Below are positions 24,858 through 34,096 of a stretch of 64,000 bases of DNA, in pieces (positions within the stretch are counted from its first letter, which is position 1; every line of letters begins with the position of its first letter). The notes under the pieces were generated by a model. That model saw only the letters and a list, made by a program, of their open reading frames with translations. It was not told where the DNA came from and searched no databases. Where the stretch lies: positions 53,288-117,287 of the forward strand of contig NZ_JWLC01000003.1 of NCBI RefSeq assembly GCF_000813745.1, written 5' to 3'. This DNA comes from Leisingera sp. ANG-M1 (GTDB lineage: Bacteria; Pseudomonadota; Alphaproteobacteria; Rhodobacterales; Rhodobacteraceae). Made by a program: the position numbers and the translations under genes.

Positions 24858-25708
24858 GCACCCAATTCGCCACCCTGCCCGACCTGATCCTGGAGCCGAT
24901 GGTGCGTGCCGCGCTGATGGAAGACCTGGGCCAGAACGGCGACATCACCACCCGCGCGGTGATCCCGGCAGATGCCACCTACTCCGCCCGTCTGAACGCC
25001 CGCGAGGATGGCGTGGTCTCCGGCATGCAGATCGCCCGCATCGCCTTTCATCTGGTTGACGCTGGCCTCAAGGTCGAAACCCTGCTGCCCGACGGCTCAG
25101 CCTGCAAAAAGGGCGACACTCTGATGACCATCGAAGGCTCCGCCGCCTCGATCCTGTCAGGAGAGCGTGTGGCGCTGAATTATGCCGGCCGCCTCACCGG
25201 CATTGCCACCCTGACTTCCGCCTTTGCGGCTGAAACCAAGGGCACCGCCACCCGCATCACCTGCACCCGCAAGACCACCCCGGGCCTGCGCATTGCCGAG
25301 AAACAGGCGGTACTGCACGGCGGCGGCTACAATCACCGTTTCGGCCTGTCGGATGCGATCCTGATCAAGGACAACCACATCGCCGCTGCGGGGGGCGTCA
25401 AAGCGGTGCTGGAGGCCGCCAAGGCCAGCGTCAGCCACATGATGAAGGTGGAGATCGAGGTCGACACCCTGGACCAGCTGTCTGAGGTCATCGCCACCGG
25501 CGGCGCCGATGTTGTTCTGCTCGACAACATGGATACGCCCACTCTGGCCAAGGCGGTGGAGATGGCCAAAGGCCATGTGGTGACCGAAGCCTCCGGCAAT
25601 ATGCGTCTTGAACGCATCGCCGAAGTGGCCGCCACCGGGGTTGATTACATCTCCTCCGGCGCGCTGACCCACTCAGCCCGCACCCTGGACCTCGGTCTTG
25701 ATTTCTGA
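24854..25708 (+). CDS. nadC: Nicotinate-nucleotide diphosphorylase NadC
   Basis: The protein has 284 residues. The start is the ATG overlapping the nadB stop. It turns quinolinate and PRPP into nicotinate mononucleotide. Motifs: ALMEDLGQNGDITTRAVIP at about 18-36, TCTRKTTPGLRIAEKQAV at about 137-154 with the PRPP-binding Arg and Lys, GGGYNHRFGLSDAILIKDNH, and the closing DYISSGALTHSARTLDLGLD. It completes the nadABC unit. Confidence 0.97.
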   Translation: MSTQFATLPDLILEPMVRAALMEDLGQNGDITTRAVIPADATYSARLNAREDGVVSGMQIARIAFHLVDAGLKVETLLPDGSACKKGDTLMTIEGSAASILSGERVALNYAGRLTGIATLTSAFAAETKGTATRITCTRKTTPGLRIAEKQAVLHGGGYNHRFGLSDAILIKDNHIAAAGGVKAVLEAAKASVSHMMKVEIEVDTLDQLSEVIATGGADVVLLDNMDTPTLAKAVEMAKGHVVTEASGNMRLERIAEVAATGVDYISSGALTHSARTLDLGLDF

Positions 25709-25724
25709 AGACAGCCTGGCTTGA

Positions 25725-27191
25725 TCAGTTCTGCTGACGCTGCTTGCGGGCGGCGTCCAGTTTCGCGTCCCGCAGCGCCACCGGCGACAGCATCAGCACT
25801 GAGCCGTCCTCAATGGTGCGCACTTCGAATCCGCTTCCCTGCAGACCGCCGCGCAGCGCCTCAGGCAAGGCTGCGCAGGCCTCGGGCGTGCGTTCGCACA
25901 TGATGACGTCGCGCCCGGTCAGCAGCTCCAGCCGGGCCTCCATTGCATAGGTCTCCTGCAAGTCCGCCTTCACCGCGGCCTCCAGCGACAGGTAAGTGCC
26001 GGTCACATAGACAGGGCCTTCAGTAGCTTGCAGCTCCGCTGCCATGGCCCGGCTCAGCTCCGGCCAGCGAGCGTAGGACTGCTGCAGCATCAGCGCAAAC
26101 ATCACATAGACCGCCGCCGTCAGCGCTAGCAGGTAGCGGCCCAGCCGCGCCCGGCCGCTTTCCTGCAAGGATATGGCAAACAGTCCCAGGAAGACTGCAA
26201 AGAAGATCCACAGAAAACCGCCGGAGCGGACCGGCATGTCGATACCGGTACGGATCACCTGCAGGCAGATCAGACCCAGCCCCAGCGCCGCGCCAGAGAG
26301 CATATAAAGCGCCCGCCATCTGTCCTGCCGCAGCAGGCTCCAGACTGCCGCCGCCAGCACCGCGCCCTGCAACAGCATCAGCGGCGTATTGGCATAAGAG
26401 CCCTTAACCGCCAGGCCGCTCAGAAACTCCCAGGCCAGTTGGGCATTTTCCAGTGCCGAAGCCAGATCATGCGCCGGGCTTGGGTTGCGCCATTCGGCCA
26501 TTGGCACACCGAAGATGCCATGCTCGAAATAGTTCAGCGAGTAGATCGCCAGCATCCCCAAAGCAAAACTGACAATGAACAGCGCCAGCAGCCCGGCCAG
26601 ATCGCGGGCCGAACGGGCCACGCCTGCACGGGTCAGGCTCAACGCCAGGATCAGAAAGGGAAATGTGGTATAGGCCATGAGCGACACCGGCACGAACACC
26701 AGCATCAGCCAGCGGCAGGCACGCTCGCTCAGCCGGGTGGCCAGCCAGCCGTAAAACGCCAGCACCGCCATCCCGGGGATCAGCGTGTTGAACCACAGGG
26801 AAATCAGGATCCAAGGGAAGCAGAGCCCGGCGATCAGAGCCACCGCCACCCGCTGCCAGGTCTCCGCCTCGCGGCCAAAGGCATTGTGCACCAGGCAAGC
26901 CAGGTAGATGGCCCACAACAACTGATACGCCAGATAATTCACCCAGGCCGGCGTCACCACACCGCGCAGATGCCACAGGTAGTTGAGCCAGCGCCCCTCG
27001 GAGAGGGTCTTGGTGTAAAACAGCCCGGGCTCCGCCAGTAACGCCGGGTAATCGTCATGGCGGATCATAGGGTCCGGCAGCAAGAACACCGCCGACAGCA
27101 ACAAGCCGCCAAAGACCGCCGCAACCAGAACCCAGAGCCGCGGCACGGCCTGGGACCGGGCTACAGGCGGCTCTGCCGCGGCAAATGTCAT
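25725..27191 (-). CDS. GtrII-like polytopic membrane glucosyltransferase
   Basis: The protein has 488 residues with about ten membrane helices and a final periplasmic domain (about 390-488). The first loop holds PMIRHDDYPALLAEPG followed by SEGRWLNYLWHLRG. The acidic pair and GRW line are the features of the Glucos_trans_II family, which moves glucose from an undecaprenyl carrier to a surface glycan outside the membrane. It is the last gene after gtrB, gtrA and a methyltransferase, with a 4-bp overlap with the latter. This matches the layout of O-antigen glucosylation modules, in which the third gene is acceptor-specific. The acceptor is unknown. Confidence 0.75.
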   Translation of the reverse strand: MTFAAAEPPVARSQAVPRLWVLVAAVFGGLLLSAVFLLPDPMIRHDDYPALLAEPGLFYTKTLSEGRWLNYLWHLRGVVTPAWVNYLAYQLLWAIYLACLVHNAFGREAETWQRVAVALIAGLCFPWILISLWFNTLIPGMAVLAFYGWLATRLSERACRWLMLVFVPVSLMAYTTFPFLILALSLTRAGVARSARDLAGLLALFIVSFALGMLAIYSLNYFEHGIFGVPMAEWRNPSPAHDLASALENAQLAWEFLSGLAVKGSYANTPLMLLQGAVLAAAVWSLLRQDRWRALYMLSGAALGLGLICLQVIRTGIDMPVRSGGFLWIFFAVFLGLFAISLQESGRARLGRYLLALTAAVYVMFALMLQQSYARWPELSRAMAAELQATEGPVYVTGTYLSLEAAVKADLQETYAMEARLELLTGRDVIMCERTPEACAALPEALRGGLQGSGFEVRTIEDGSVLMLSPVALRDAKLDAARKQRQQN

Positions 27192-27952
27192 CCTGCGGCC
27201 CCCTGCAGGCGGCGGGCGCGGCGGGCCAGCACGGCGGCGCGGCCCTGGGCGATTTTGGTCACCATCGGCTGCGGCATCAGCGATACGATCCCGCGCCGCA
27301 TCCGCCAGCCGAGGCTGCCTGCCAGCGGCACCTTCCGCCCGGCTGGGATCTCCGCCGCCAGCACTTCCTGCGGCAGGCCCTCGCGGCCTGCGGCATTGGC
27401 GTAAAGCACGGTATTGTAGCGGTACCAGGGCTCGACGCCCTGCATGTCCTTAAGCCTGGGCCGGGCAAAGTCAATGGCGGTGAACCCACGGGCCGCAAAC
27501 ATCTCCTGCCAGAAGGACAGCGGTTTTTCGTTGATGTGGAATTCGCCCCCCTGCCCCGGCACCGCTGCCGAAAACAGCACCCGGTCGGAATGGCGGGTGA
27601 GGCTGTCCACCAGCTTCTCCGAGGCTGCCTCGGGCAGATGCTCGCCCACTTCCAGGCTCTGCGCCAGATCGAACTTGCGGCCCAGATCAAATGGCTTGGT
27701 CAAATCGGCTGCGTGAAACTGCGCCCGCGGGATCGCCAGCCGGTCGCGGTCAACATAGTCGCCGTCAACCCCTGCCACGTCCTGAACGCCCGCCTTGATC
27801 CATTCGCTCAGCCACACGCCGCGGCCGCTGCCCAGATCCAGCACGCTGCCCGCCTGCAACTGCGGCTGCACAACCGAGATCATCGCCTGCGCCGAGGAGC
27901 GCGCGCCCTGGTCGATGTAATCATAGAACTCGTTGGAGTAGATATGGGACAT
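27188..27952 (-). CDS. Class I SAM-dependent methyltransferase in gtr module
   Basis: The protein has 254 residues. Motif I GSVLDLGSGRGVWLSEWIK at about 35-53 and the acidic GVDGDYVDRD are clear. QSLEVGEHLPEAASEKLVDS at about 97-116 fits Methyltransf_11/23-type enzymes. The Arg-rich C-terminus (about 220-254) could lie on the membrane. It starts 18 bases after gtrA and overlaps the GtrII-like gene by 4 bp. It may methylate the sugar, or a lipid intermediate, handled by the module. A methyltransferase is not part of the classical three-gene gtr unit. Confidence 0.8.
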   Translation of the reverse strand: MSHIYSNEFYDYIDQGARSSAQAMISVVQPQLQAGSVLDLGSGRGVWLSEWIKAGVQDVAGVDGDYVDRDRLAIPRAQFHAADLTKPFDLGRKFDLAQSLEVGEHLPEAASEKLVDSLTRHSDRVLFSAAVPGQGGEFHINEKPLSFWQEMFAARGFTAIDFARPRLKDMQGVEPWYRYNTVLYANAAGREGLPQEVLAAEIPAGRKVPLAGSLGWRMRRGIVSLMPQPMVTKIAQGRAAVLARRARRLQGAAG

Positions 27953-27970
27953 GGTCGCTCCGTTTGTTCC

Positions 27971-28351
27971 TCAGCCAGCCGCGGCATAGACCCAGAGGCG
28001 GAAAATGATGAAATTCTGAATGGGCAGGATCACGGTGACCGCCGCAGCGGACAGCCAGTCCGCCCAGCCCAGCGCCGGGCCGATCGCACCGGTGATCAGC
28101 GCCGAAACGGCAAAGCCCGCCGCAATGGTGCAGGCAAACCGCGCCATCTGATCCGGCAGCGCCAGCGGGCGGCGGAAGGTCCAGGCGGTTTGCAGCACAT
28201 ACTGCACCGCAACCGCCGCGGCAAAGGCCAGCGCGTTGGCCGCGGCCTGCACCAGCCCTGCCGCCAGCAGCGCCGAATAGCCCAGCACATAGAGCCCCGC
28301 CACCGTGGCGCCCACGATGGAAAACCGCAGGATTTGCCCCGCATCGCGCAT
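27971..28351 (-). CDS. gtrA: GtrA-family membrane protein (probable flippase)
   Basis: The protein has 126 residues with four membrane helices, the standard GtrA size and topology. LRFSIVGATVAGLYVLGYSA at about 8-27 and the end LPIQNFIIFRLWVYA match the family. GtrA is thought to flip bactoprenol-linked glucose to the periplasmic face. It lies 2 bases after the gtrB stop, so it is coupled to the enzyme making that lipid. Confidence 0.88.
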   Translation of the reverse strand: MRDAGQILRFSIVGATVAGLYVLGYSALLAAGLVQAAANALAFAAAVAVQYVLQTAWTFRRPLALPDQMARFACTIAAGFAVSALITGAIGPALGWADWLSAAAVTVILPIQNFIIFRLWVYAAAG

Positions 28352-28353
28352 GA

Positions 28354-29334
28354 TCAGGAGGCTTCCTTGCGCAAAGGATCCGGCCCAGCATTCACCGGGC
28401 TACCCGGGTCCTGCGTTGCATCGGTCTCCTCCGACAGGAAATACATCGGCCGCTGCTTGCTCTCCATATACAGCCGCCCGATGTACTCGCCCATGATCCC
28501 CAGCGTCAGCAGCTGAATGCCCGAGAAGAAGGAAATTGCCAGCAGCATTGAGGCCCAGCCCGGCGCGGTGCTGTAAAGCGCCAGCGACAGGAACACATAG
28601 ACCGCCATCAGGAAGGTCACGTAAAGGCTCAGGAAGGCCAGCCGTGTCGCCATTTTCAGCGGCTTGGTGGAAAACCCGGTCAGCGCATCGGTGGCAAACC
28701 GCAGCATCGCCCGGAACGGGTACTTGGTGACCCCCGCCACCCGCGCATCCCGTACATATTCCAACCCGATTTGCTTGAAGCCGGCCCAGGCGAACATGCC
28801 GCGGATGAACCGCGCCCGCTCCGGCATCGCCAGCACCGCATCCAGCGAGCGGCGGCTGACCAGGCGGAAATCGCCGGTATCCTTGGGGATGTCCACATCC
28901 GACAGCGTGTTCAGGAAGCGGTAGAACAGATAGGCCGTGGCCTTCTTGAACAGGGTCTCCCCCTGCCGTTCCGCCCGGCGGCCGTAGACCACGTCATAGC
29001 CCCGGTCCATCATCAGCATCATATCAGGCAGAATTTCAGGCGGGTCCTGCAGATCAGCATCCAGCATGAAGATCCGGTCGCCGCGCGCAGCCTCCAGCCC
29101 GGCGGTCAGCGCCACCTGATGGCCGCGGTTCGCCGACAGACGGATGCCCCGCACCACAGGATGCTTGGCATGCGCCGCTTCGATCGCCGCCCAGGTCGCG
29201 TCGCTGGAGCCGTCATCCGCCAGAATGATCTCGGCCTCATGCGCCCATGGTTCAATTGCCTGCACCAGCCGCTCCACCAGCATGGGGACCGACTCTTCTT
29301 CATTGTAGCAGGGCACAACAACGGAAAGTTGCAC
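28354..29334 (-). CDS. gtrB: GtrB-like bactoprenol glycosyltransferase (GT2)
   Basis: The protein has 326 residues from a GTG start reading VQLSVVVPCYNEEESVPMLV; GAGGG lies 7 bases upstream, and the longer open frame adds a Cys-rich stretch unlike the family. The GT2 fold shows ILADDGSSDATW and LDADLQDPPEILPDMM, the metal-binding DxD region, at about 85-105. Two C-terminal membrane helices follow (about 230-295), then a cytoplasmic tail. The family loads glucose, or another sugar, onto undecaprenyl phosphate. It is first in the module. Confidence 0.88.
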   Translation of the reverse strand: MQLSVVVPCYNEEESVPMLVERLVQAIEPWAHEAEIILADDGSSDATWAAIEAAHAKHPVVRGIRLSANRGHQVALTAGLEAARGDRIFMLDADLQDPPEILPDMMLMMDRGYDVVYGRRAERQGETLFKKATAYLFYRFLNTLSDVDIPKDTGDFRLVSRRSLDAVLAMPERARFIRGMFAWAGFKQIGLEYVRDARVAGVTKYPFRAMLRFATDALTGFSTKPLKMATRLAFLSLYVTFLMAVYVFLSLALYSTAPGWASMLLAISFFSGIQLLTLGIMGEYIGRLYMESKQRPMYFLSEETDATQDPGSPVNAGPDPLRKEAS

Positions 29335-29536
29335 TTTCTCGCCCTCAAGTCTGTTTGTTAACTGCTCGTTAACCACGATACTGGCCGATCGGACGCAGCA
29401 AGGGCAACGGCAGCCCGCTGAGAGCTGAATTTGCAATCAAATGGTTAAGGGCCTGTGTGCTTTGGGTAACGCACTATGTCAAAACCAAGGCAAATGCGGA
29501 CGAATTGCCGAAAATCCGCCCGCATCCTGCCCGGGT

Positions 29537-31522
29537 TTACAGCACGCCGCGGGGAATCGTCTCTTTCCACTCCTTGGCCAGAACGACTTCCTTGTTCGCA
29601 CCCTCATAGGCCGTCACCCGGCGCCACAGATAGAAGTTCTCCCGGTCGCAGGTCACCTTGTTCTCGGTGCCGATGGCCACCTGCCAGCCACCGCGCTCGA
29701 ACTCGAAATTCCAGTCGCTGGCAAAGACGGCGGTGGCCGGGTCGTCGGGGTGTACCTCGTAATGCATGGTCACATGGCTGCCCACACAGATGCCGTGATA
29801 GGGATCCACAGCCTTGCCGTAGTCATCCATAGTATCAAGCACCAGCGCGCCATCGTCGCGGGTCCAAGTCTTGGATGTGCCGCCCGCCGCGCGCAGCTGC
29901 TCCGCCTGCAGCACCGGATAATCCCGCGGCGCGCCGGGCTGTTGCGGGTCGATCTCCTCAGCCACACGGCGTTCCGGCAGCACCAGCGAGCAGCCTTCCA
30001 GGTGCAGCGTCACTTCCGCCGCCTCCGGCGCGGGCCAGACAATCGGCCAGTAAGACGTCGACAGAGCCAGCCGCAGCACATGCCCCGACTTCAGATGGTG
30101 CGCGCACTCGTTGAGCTCAATCTCCGCCTCATAACGCTCCCCCGGCACCAGTGTCTCCGGCGCCTCAAACCCACTACGGCAGGTCAGGTTCAGCGGCCGG
30201 AAAGTGATCCGCTGCGACACGCCCTCGGGCGAGACATCGCACAGCCGCGCCACCAGCTGCGCCACCGGTTTGTCGACAGAAAACGCCACCTTCACCCGCG
30301 GCCGGCCCAGCACTTCCAACGGCTCCGCCAAGGGCGCGGTGTCGAAACAGGCCGACAGCTTGTCATCTTCCGCCTGATCGCCTGCCAGCTCATTGTCAAA
30401 CCGCATACCCGGGCAGAAATAGCCACCCGCCTGCCCCACGGTCGCCGGGCTTCTGACCGCCAGAGTGCCGCCTGCAGCCGTCTCCACCAGCACGCCCGCC
30501 CCCAGGTGCATCACCCGCTCCTGCACGTTGGGCGACGGCCAAGCGGCCTCTGCCACCCAGCGGCCCTGCCGCGGTTTGTTCTGCATGGTCGGGTTGAAGT
30601 GCTCCTGCATATAGACGCGGTAGTCCGGCAGGTCTTCCGCCCCGGTCTCCTCGCCCTTCAGCCATTTGCCGAACCAGGCCAGCACCTCGCCATGAAAATC
30701 CGCCGGGTCCAGCTTGGCGATATGGGCATAGCGGTGTTCCCACGGGCCGATCATCGCCTTGGCCGGGACGGTCAGATTGGCCGCCAAAGCGGGCGGCGCG
30801 TTCACATAGGCATCCGCCCAGCCGGTGATCGCCAGCACCGGAGCCTGGATTGCAGACCAGTCCTCGCAGACGGAACCATGTTTCCACTGCCCGTCCCGGG
30901 TCTGATGCCGCAGCCAGTCGGCGGGCATAAAGGGCATCTCCTCAATTCGTTTGATCCAGTCTTCCCGCCAATCGGCCCGCAGTTCCGGGTCCGCGGGGCG
31001 CGACTGATAGGCGAACATCTGGCTGCCCCAGTTGGCGTTATCGCTCAGCAGGCAGCCGCCCATGTAGTGAATGTCATCCGCATAGCGGTCCACGGTCGAG
31101 GCCACGGACACCACCGCCTTCAATGCCTCAGGCCGCCGGTACGCCAATTGCAGCCCGTTGAAGCCGCCCCAGCTAATGCCGATCATGCCGATGCTGCCGG
31201 TGCACCAGGGCTGCGATGCGATCCATTCCAGCACCGCCTCGCCGTCGCTCAGCTCCTGCTCGGAGTATTCGTCGTCAAACACCCCCTCGCTGTCGCCAGT
31301 GCCCGCAATATCCACCCGCACGCAAGCATAACCCTCAGCCGCGAAAACCGGATGCGTGGTCTCATCCCGCGGCGCAGTGCCGTCGCGCTTGCGGTAGGGA
31401 AGATACTCCAGGATCGCCGGAAACGGCCCCCCGCCCTCGGGCATCCACATCCGCGCCGACAGCTTGCGCCCGTCCGGCAGGGTGATCCAGGTGTTTTCAA
31501 TGATGGTGAATGCGCCGGGCAT
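29537..31522 (-). CDS. CocE/NonD-family alpha/beta hydrolase
   Basis: The protein has 661 residues. Acyl hydrolases or X-Pro-dipeptidyl peptidase-like enzymes form this family. The nucleophile is Ser117 in IGISWGGFNGLQ. The acid is Asp237 in GWADAYVNAP and the base His263 in GPWEHRYAH, so the triad is complete. The C-terminal half (about 380-560) is the jelly-roll domain, with PRVKVAFSVDKPVAQLVARL. About 90 extra residues follow, ending GANKEVVLAKEWKETIPRGV. There is no signal peptide. It is divergent from an HTH regulator, which may control it. The 202-bp gap to gtrB on its 3' side shows only short GTTAAC repeats. Confidence 0.88.
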   Translation of the reverse strand: MPGAFTIIENTWITLPDGRKLSARMWMPEGGGPFPAILEYLPYRKRDGTAPRDETTHPVFAAEGYACVRVDIAGTGDSEGVFDDEYSEQELSDGEAVLEWIASQPWCTGSIGMIGISWGGFNGLQLAYRRPEALKAVVSVASTVDRYADDIHYMGGCLLSDNANWGSQMFAYQSRPADPELRADWREDWIKRIEEMPFMPADWLRHQTRDGQWKHGSVCEDWSAIQAPVLAITGWADAYVNAPPALAANLTVPAKAMIGPWEHRYAHIAKLDPADFHGEVLAWFGKWLKGEETGAEDLPDYRVYMQEHFNPTMQNKPRQGRWVAEAAWPSPNVQERVMHLGAGVLVETAAGGTLAVRSPATVGQAGGYFCPGMRFDNELAGDQAEDDKLSACFDTAPLAEPLEVLGRPRVKVAFSVDKPVAQLVARLCDVSPEGVSQRITFRPLNLTCRSGFEAPETLVPGERYEAEIELNECAHHLKSGHVLRLALSTSYWPIVWPAPEAAEVTLHLEGCSLVLPERRVAEEIDPQQPGAPRDYPVLQAEQLRAAGGTSKTWTRDDGALVLDTMDDYGKAVDPYHGICVGSHVTMHYEVHPDDPATAVFASDWNFEFERGGWQVAIGTENKVTCDRENFYLWRRVTAYEGANKEVVLAKEWKETIPRGVL

Positions 31523-31666
31523 TTGCTATTCCTTGTCTTGTGGTCCGGGCCGCGCCCCTTGGCCCCACCTTCCCCAAACTTGCCCGCCAAGAAAAGGCAG
31601 CACTTGTCCGCAGGTGTAAGCGGATGTACGCAGTTTGCCAGCCAAACCGCGAAGAGGGCCGCGCCG

Positions 31667-32452
31667 ATGCAAGAAGATTTCGCCCGCAACCTGCGCAGGC
31701 TCTGCGCCGAGACCGGCAGCATTGCCCAGGTCTGCCGCGGCATCGGCATCAACCGCCAGCAATTCAACCGCTACCTCAACGGCCACGGCCTGCCCTCAGC
31801 CCACAACCTGCGCCGCATTGCGCAGTTCTTCGGGCTGGAAGAGGAGCAGCTGTTTGCCCCGCACCACGACTTCCGCCAAGCGCAAAACGTGCAACGGGCC
31901 GGGATCGCTGCGCCGGCCCAGCACTTCGGCGCCCAATTTGCAGGCCAGGCCCGGCACATGCGCCGGTTTTTGGGCTTCTACCACGGCTACTACCGCACCC
32001 CGACCTGGCCCGGACAGGTCATGCGCACCCTGATCCGGCTGCGTGAAGAAGACGGCCATGTGGTCACCGACACCTTTGAGCGCGCCGCTGCCAGCGACGG
32101 CAGCATCCGCCAGCGCGGCCGCTACCGCGGCATGGCGGTGTTCCACAACAACCGGATCTGCATGTACGAAAGCCCGCGCCTGGCGCATGGGTTCCTGTCG
32201 GAAACGGTGCTGATGCCCGCCCATCCGCAGCAGACCTCCTATTTGCAAGGCCTGGTCCTGGGCATCTCCGCCCGCTCAGACCAGCCGCCTTATGCCGCCC
32301 GCACCGTCTGGGTCCGGATCAGCGAACGGGTGACTGCGCGCGAGGCCCTTACCGCCACCGGAGCCTGCCGCGAGGACAGCCCCCGCTTGGACCCCAAGGT
32401 CCGCCGCCTGCTGGGAGACGAGCTGCCGCTGAGCGTGGATGTAAACGTCTAA
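31667..32452 (+). CDS. XRE-type HTH transcriptional regulator
   Basis: The protein has 261 residues from MQEDFARNLRRLCAETGSI. The frame remains open far upstream, but that part is antisense to the hydrolase gene. The helix-turn-helix is about 5-60, with IAQVCRGIGINRQQFNRYLN and RRIAQFFGLEEEQLF. The rest (about 95-235) is a ligand or effector domain, with GFYHGYYRTPTWPGQVMRTL, that I cannot assign. It is divergent from the CocE hydrolase with a 144-bp gap, suggesting local control. Confidence 0.83.
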   Translation: MQEDFARNLRRLCAETGSIAQVCRGIGINRQQFNRYLNGHGLPSAHNLRRIAQFFGLEEEQLFAPHHDFRQAQNVQRAGIAAPAQHFGAQFAGQARHMRRFLGFYHGYYRTPTWPGQVMRTLIRLREEDGHVVTDTFERAAASDGSIRQRGRYRGMAVFHNNRICMYESPRLAHGFLSETVLMPAHPQQTSYLQGLVLGISARSDQPPYAARTVWVRISERVTAREALTATGACREDSPRLDPKVRRLLGDELPLSVDVNV

Positions 32453-32462
32453 AGGACAGTTT

Positions 32463-32514
32463 CGCCCGGCGGCACGCCGGGCAGCGCCCGTCCCGCGCGG
32501 GGCGGACGCTGCCC
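32463..32514. repeat. Intergenic repeat R2, copy 1
   Basis: GCCCGGCG-GCA-CGCCGGGC (32464-32482) is a perfect 8-bp hairpin. It continues AGCGCCCGTC and ends ACGCTGCCC, so a wider GGGCAGCG/CGCTGCCC pairing is possible. It lies between two convergent genes. The same hairpin and CAGCGCCCGTC are found at 35764-35850. Confidence 0.65.
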
Positions 32515-32536
32515 TTAACTCACGGCATCAACCAGT

Positions 32537-33640
32537 TCACTTCGGCAGCTTCGGTGCCGACTTCTCCAGCGCCAGCGCCGCTTCCGAGAACTTCCAAGGC
32601 CCCCGCACCCCCGGCACGCCTTCCGGTTCAATCTGCATCCCCCGGTGCTTGATCTGCGGATCCTCAAAGGCCTGGCCAATGGTGTTGATCGGCCCCGCAG
32701 GCACCGTCGCCGCCTCCAGCGCCGCCAGCAGATCGCTTTGCGTCCAACCGGCCAGCACCTCCTCCAGGATCGCGGTCAGCGCCTTGCGGTTGGCAACCCG
32801 TAGCTGGTTGGTCTGGAAACGGTCATCCGCCTTAGGCTCTGCCAGCCCCAGCACATCGCACAGCCGCTGAAACTGCCCGTCATTGCCTACCGCCAGGATC
32901 ACATGGCCGTCGCTGACGGCCATCACCTGATACGGCGCAATATTCGGGTGGTCATTGCCCAGCCGCACCGGGCTGTCTCCGGTCGCCAGATAGTTCATCG
33001 CCTGGTTCGCCAGGAGCGCAGTGGCGCAATCCATCAGCGACATGTCCAGATGCTGACCGCGCCCGGTGGTGTGGCGCTGCTCCACCGCGGCCAGAATGCC
33101 GATGGTGCCATAGAGCCCGGTGACAATATCGGTGATCGCCACGCCCACTTTCTGCGGCTGGCCATTCTGCTCGCCGGTGATCGACATCAGCCCCGACATG
33201 CCTTGCAGCAGAAAGTCATACCCCGCCCGCGCCGCATACGGCCCGTCCTGCCCGAAGCCGGTGACCGAGCAATAGATCAGCCGCGGGTTGATCGCAGCCA
33301 GGCTGTCGTAGTCCAACCCGTATTTCTTGAGACCGCCAACCTTGAAGTTCTCAATCAGGATGTCTGCATCCTTGATCAGCTCAATCACCGCCTGCTTGCC
33401 TTCCTCGGTACGGAAGTCAGCGGTCACGCAGTCCTTGCCCCGGTTGGCAGCATAGTAATAGGCGGCGGTCTTGTCGCCATCCCTCTCGATGAACGGCGGC
33501 CCCCACTTGCGGGTGTCGTCGCCATCGGGGCTTTCCACCTTGATCACCTCGGCGCCCAGGTCCGCCAGCGACTGGCCAATCCAGGGCCCCGCAAGAATAC
33601 GGGCAAGTTCGACCACTTTCAGGCCTGCTAGCGGGGTCAT
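32537..33640 (-). CDS. CaiB/BaiF family III CoA-transferase (classical order)
   Basis: The protein has 367 residues. The start is at MTPLAGLKVVELARILAGPW; the open frame upstream is not family-like. The catalytic Asp is Asp171 in VGVAITDIVTGLYGTIG. Other marks are DLGAEVIKVESPDGDDTRKWGP (about 27-48), LIENFKVGGLKKYGLDYDSL and the Gly loop ITGEQNGQPQKVG. It exchanges CoA between organic acids; the acids are unknown. It stands alone. A perfect palindrome 70 bases upstream (33710-33723) is a candidate operator. Confidence 0.9.
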   Translation of the reverse strand: MTPLAGLKVVELARILAGPWIGQSLADLGAEVIKVESPDGDDTRKWGPPFIERDGDKTAAYYYAANRGKDCVTADFRTEEGKQAVIELIKDADILIENFKVGGLKKYGLDYDSLAAINPRLIYCSVTGFGQDGPYAARAGYDFLLQGMSGLMSITGEQNGQPQKVGVAITDIVTGLYGTIGILAAVEQRHTTGRGQHLDMSLMDCATALLANQAMNYLATGDSPVRLGNDHPNIAPYQVMAVSDGHVILAVGNDGQFQRLCDVLGLAEPKADDRFQTNQLRVANRKALTAILEEVLAGWTQSDLLAALEAATVPAGPINTIGQAFEDPQIKHRGMQIEPEGVPGVRGPWKFSEAALALEKSAPKLPK

Positions 33641-33709
33641 GGGCACTCCTCCCTGATGGCGCCATTGTCTCTGCCGGACATGCTTAGCCGCTGCAACTGC
33701 ACCCCGCAA

Positions 33710-33723
33710 GATTTGATCAAATC
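33710..33723. promoter_or_regulatory. 14-bp perfect palindrome upstream of CoA-transferase
   Basis: GATTTGATCAAATC reads the same on both strands. It is AT-rich against a GC-rich background and lies 70 bases before the CoA-transferase start, as an operator would. Confidence 0.5.
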
Positions 33724-34082
33724 ATCACCGCGGCTGCCTCCTTTGCAAACCCGGAGCAAACAGCAGAGGAGCGCGATTCGAATTCCAGCCGCCCCAATGT
33801 AATCCCGATGCCCGGCTGCACCAGAGGTTTTACCAGCCGGGAACGCTCTGCTTTGAACACTCCTCCTGTCTTACCGGGCAGTCCACAGCCTCTGGAAACA
33901 TGGCAGTTCCGAAAGGCGAGCCGCCACTACGGGCGCCGGAATTCGACCCGAACTCCGGCTTGGGAAACGGCTTCCCCGCCAAAAGCGGGTCACCCTATCC
34001 AGGCGGCCACGCGCGCTGCATGCCTCCGGTGCCGAAAAGCCACTGGTATGTTCAATTTCCCATGGCCACTGGCGCAGCATCA

Positions 34083-34096
34083 TGTTAGCGATAACT
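34083..34096. promoter_or_regulatory. Putative LacI-family operator upstream of zwf
   Basis: TGTTAGCGATAACT has GTTA and TAAC half sites around GCGA, close to the TGTTANCGNTAACA consensus of LacI-family sugar regulators. It is about 110 bases before the zwf start. The regulator gene is not in the window. Confidence 0.5.

Noticed and set aside
29441..31666. Very long open frame on the plus strand, antisense to the CocE hydrolase, joined to the HTH regulator
   Set aside because: Its composition is His/Arg/Gln-rich, as expected from the complement of a GC-rich gene. The hydrolase on the other strand has a full catalytic triad. Only the part from 31667 is a gene.
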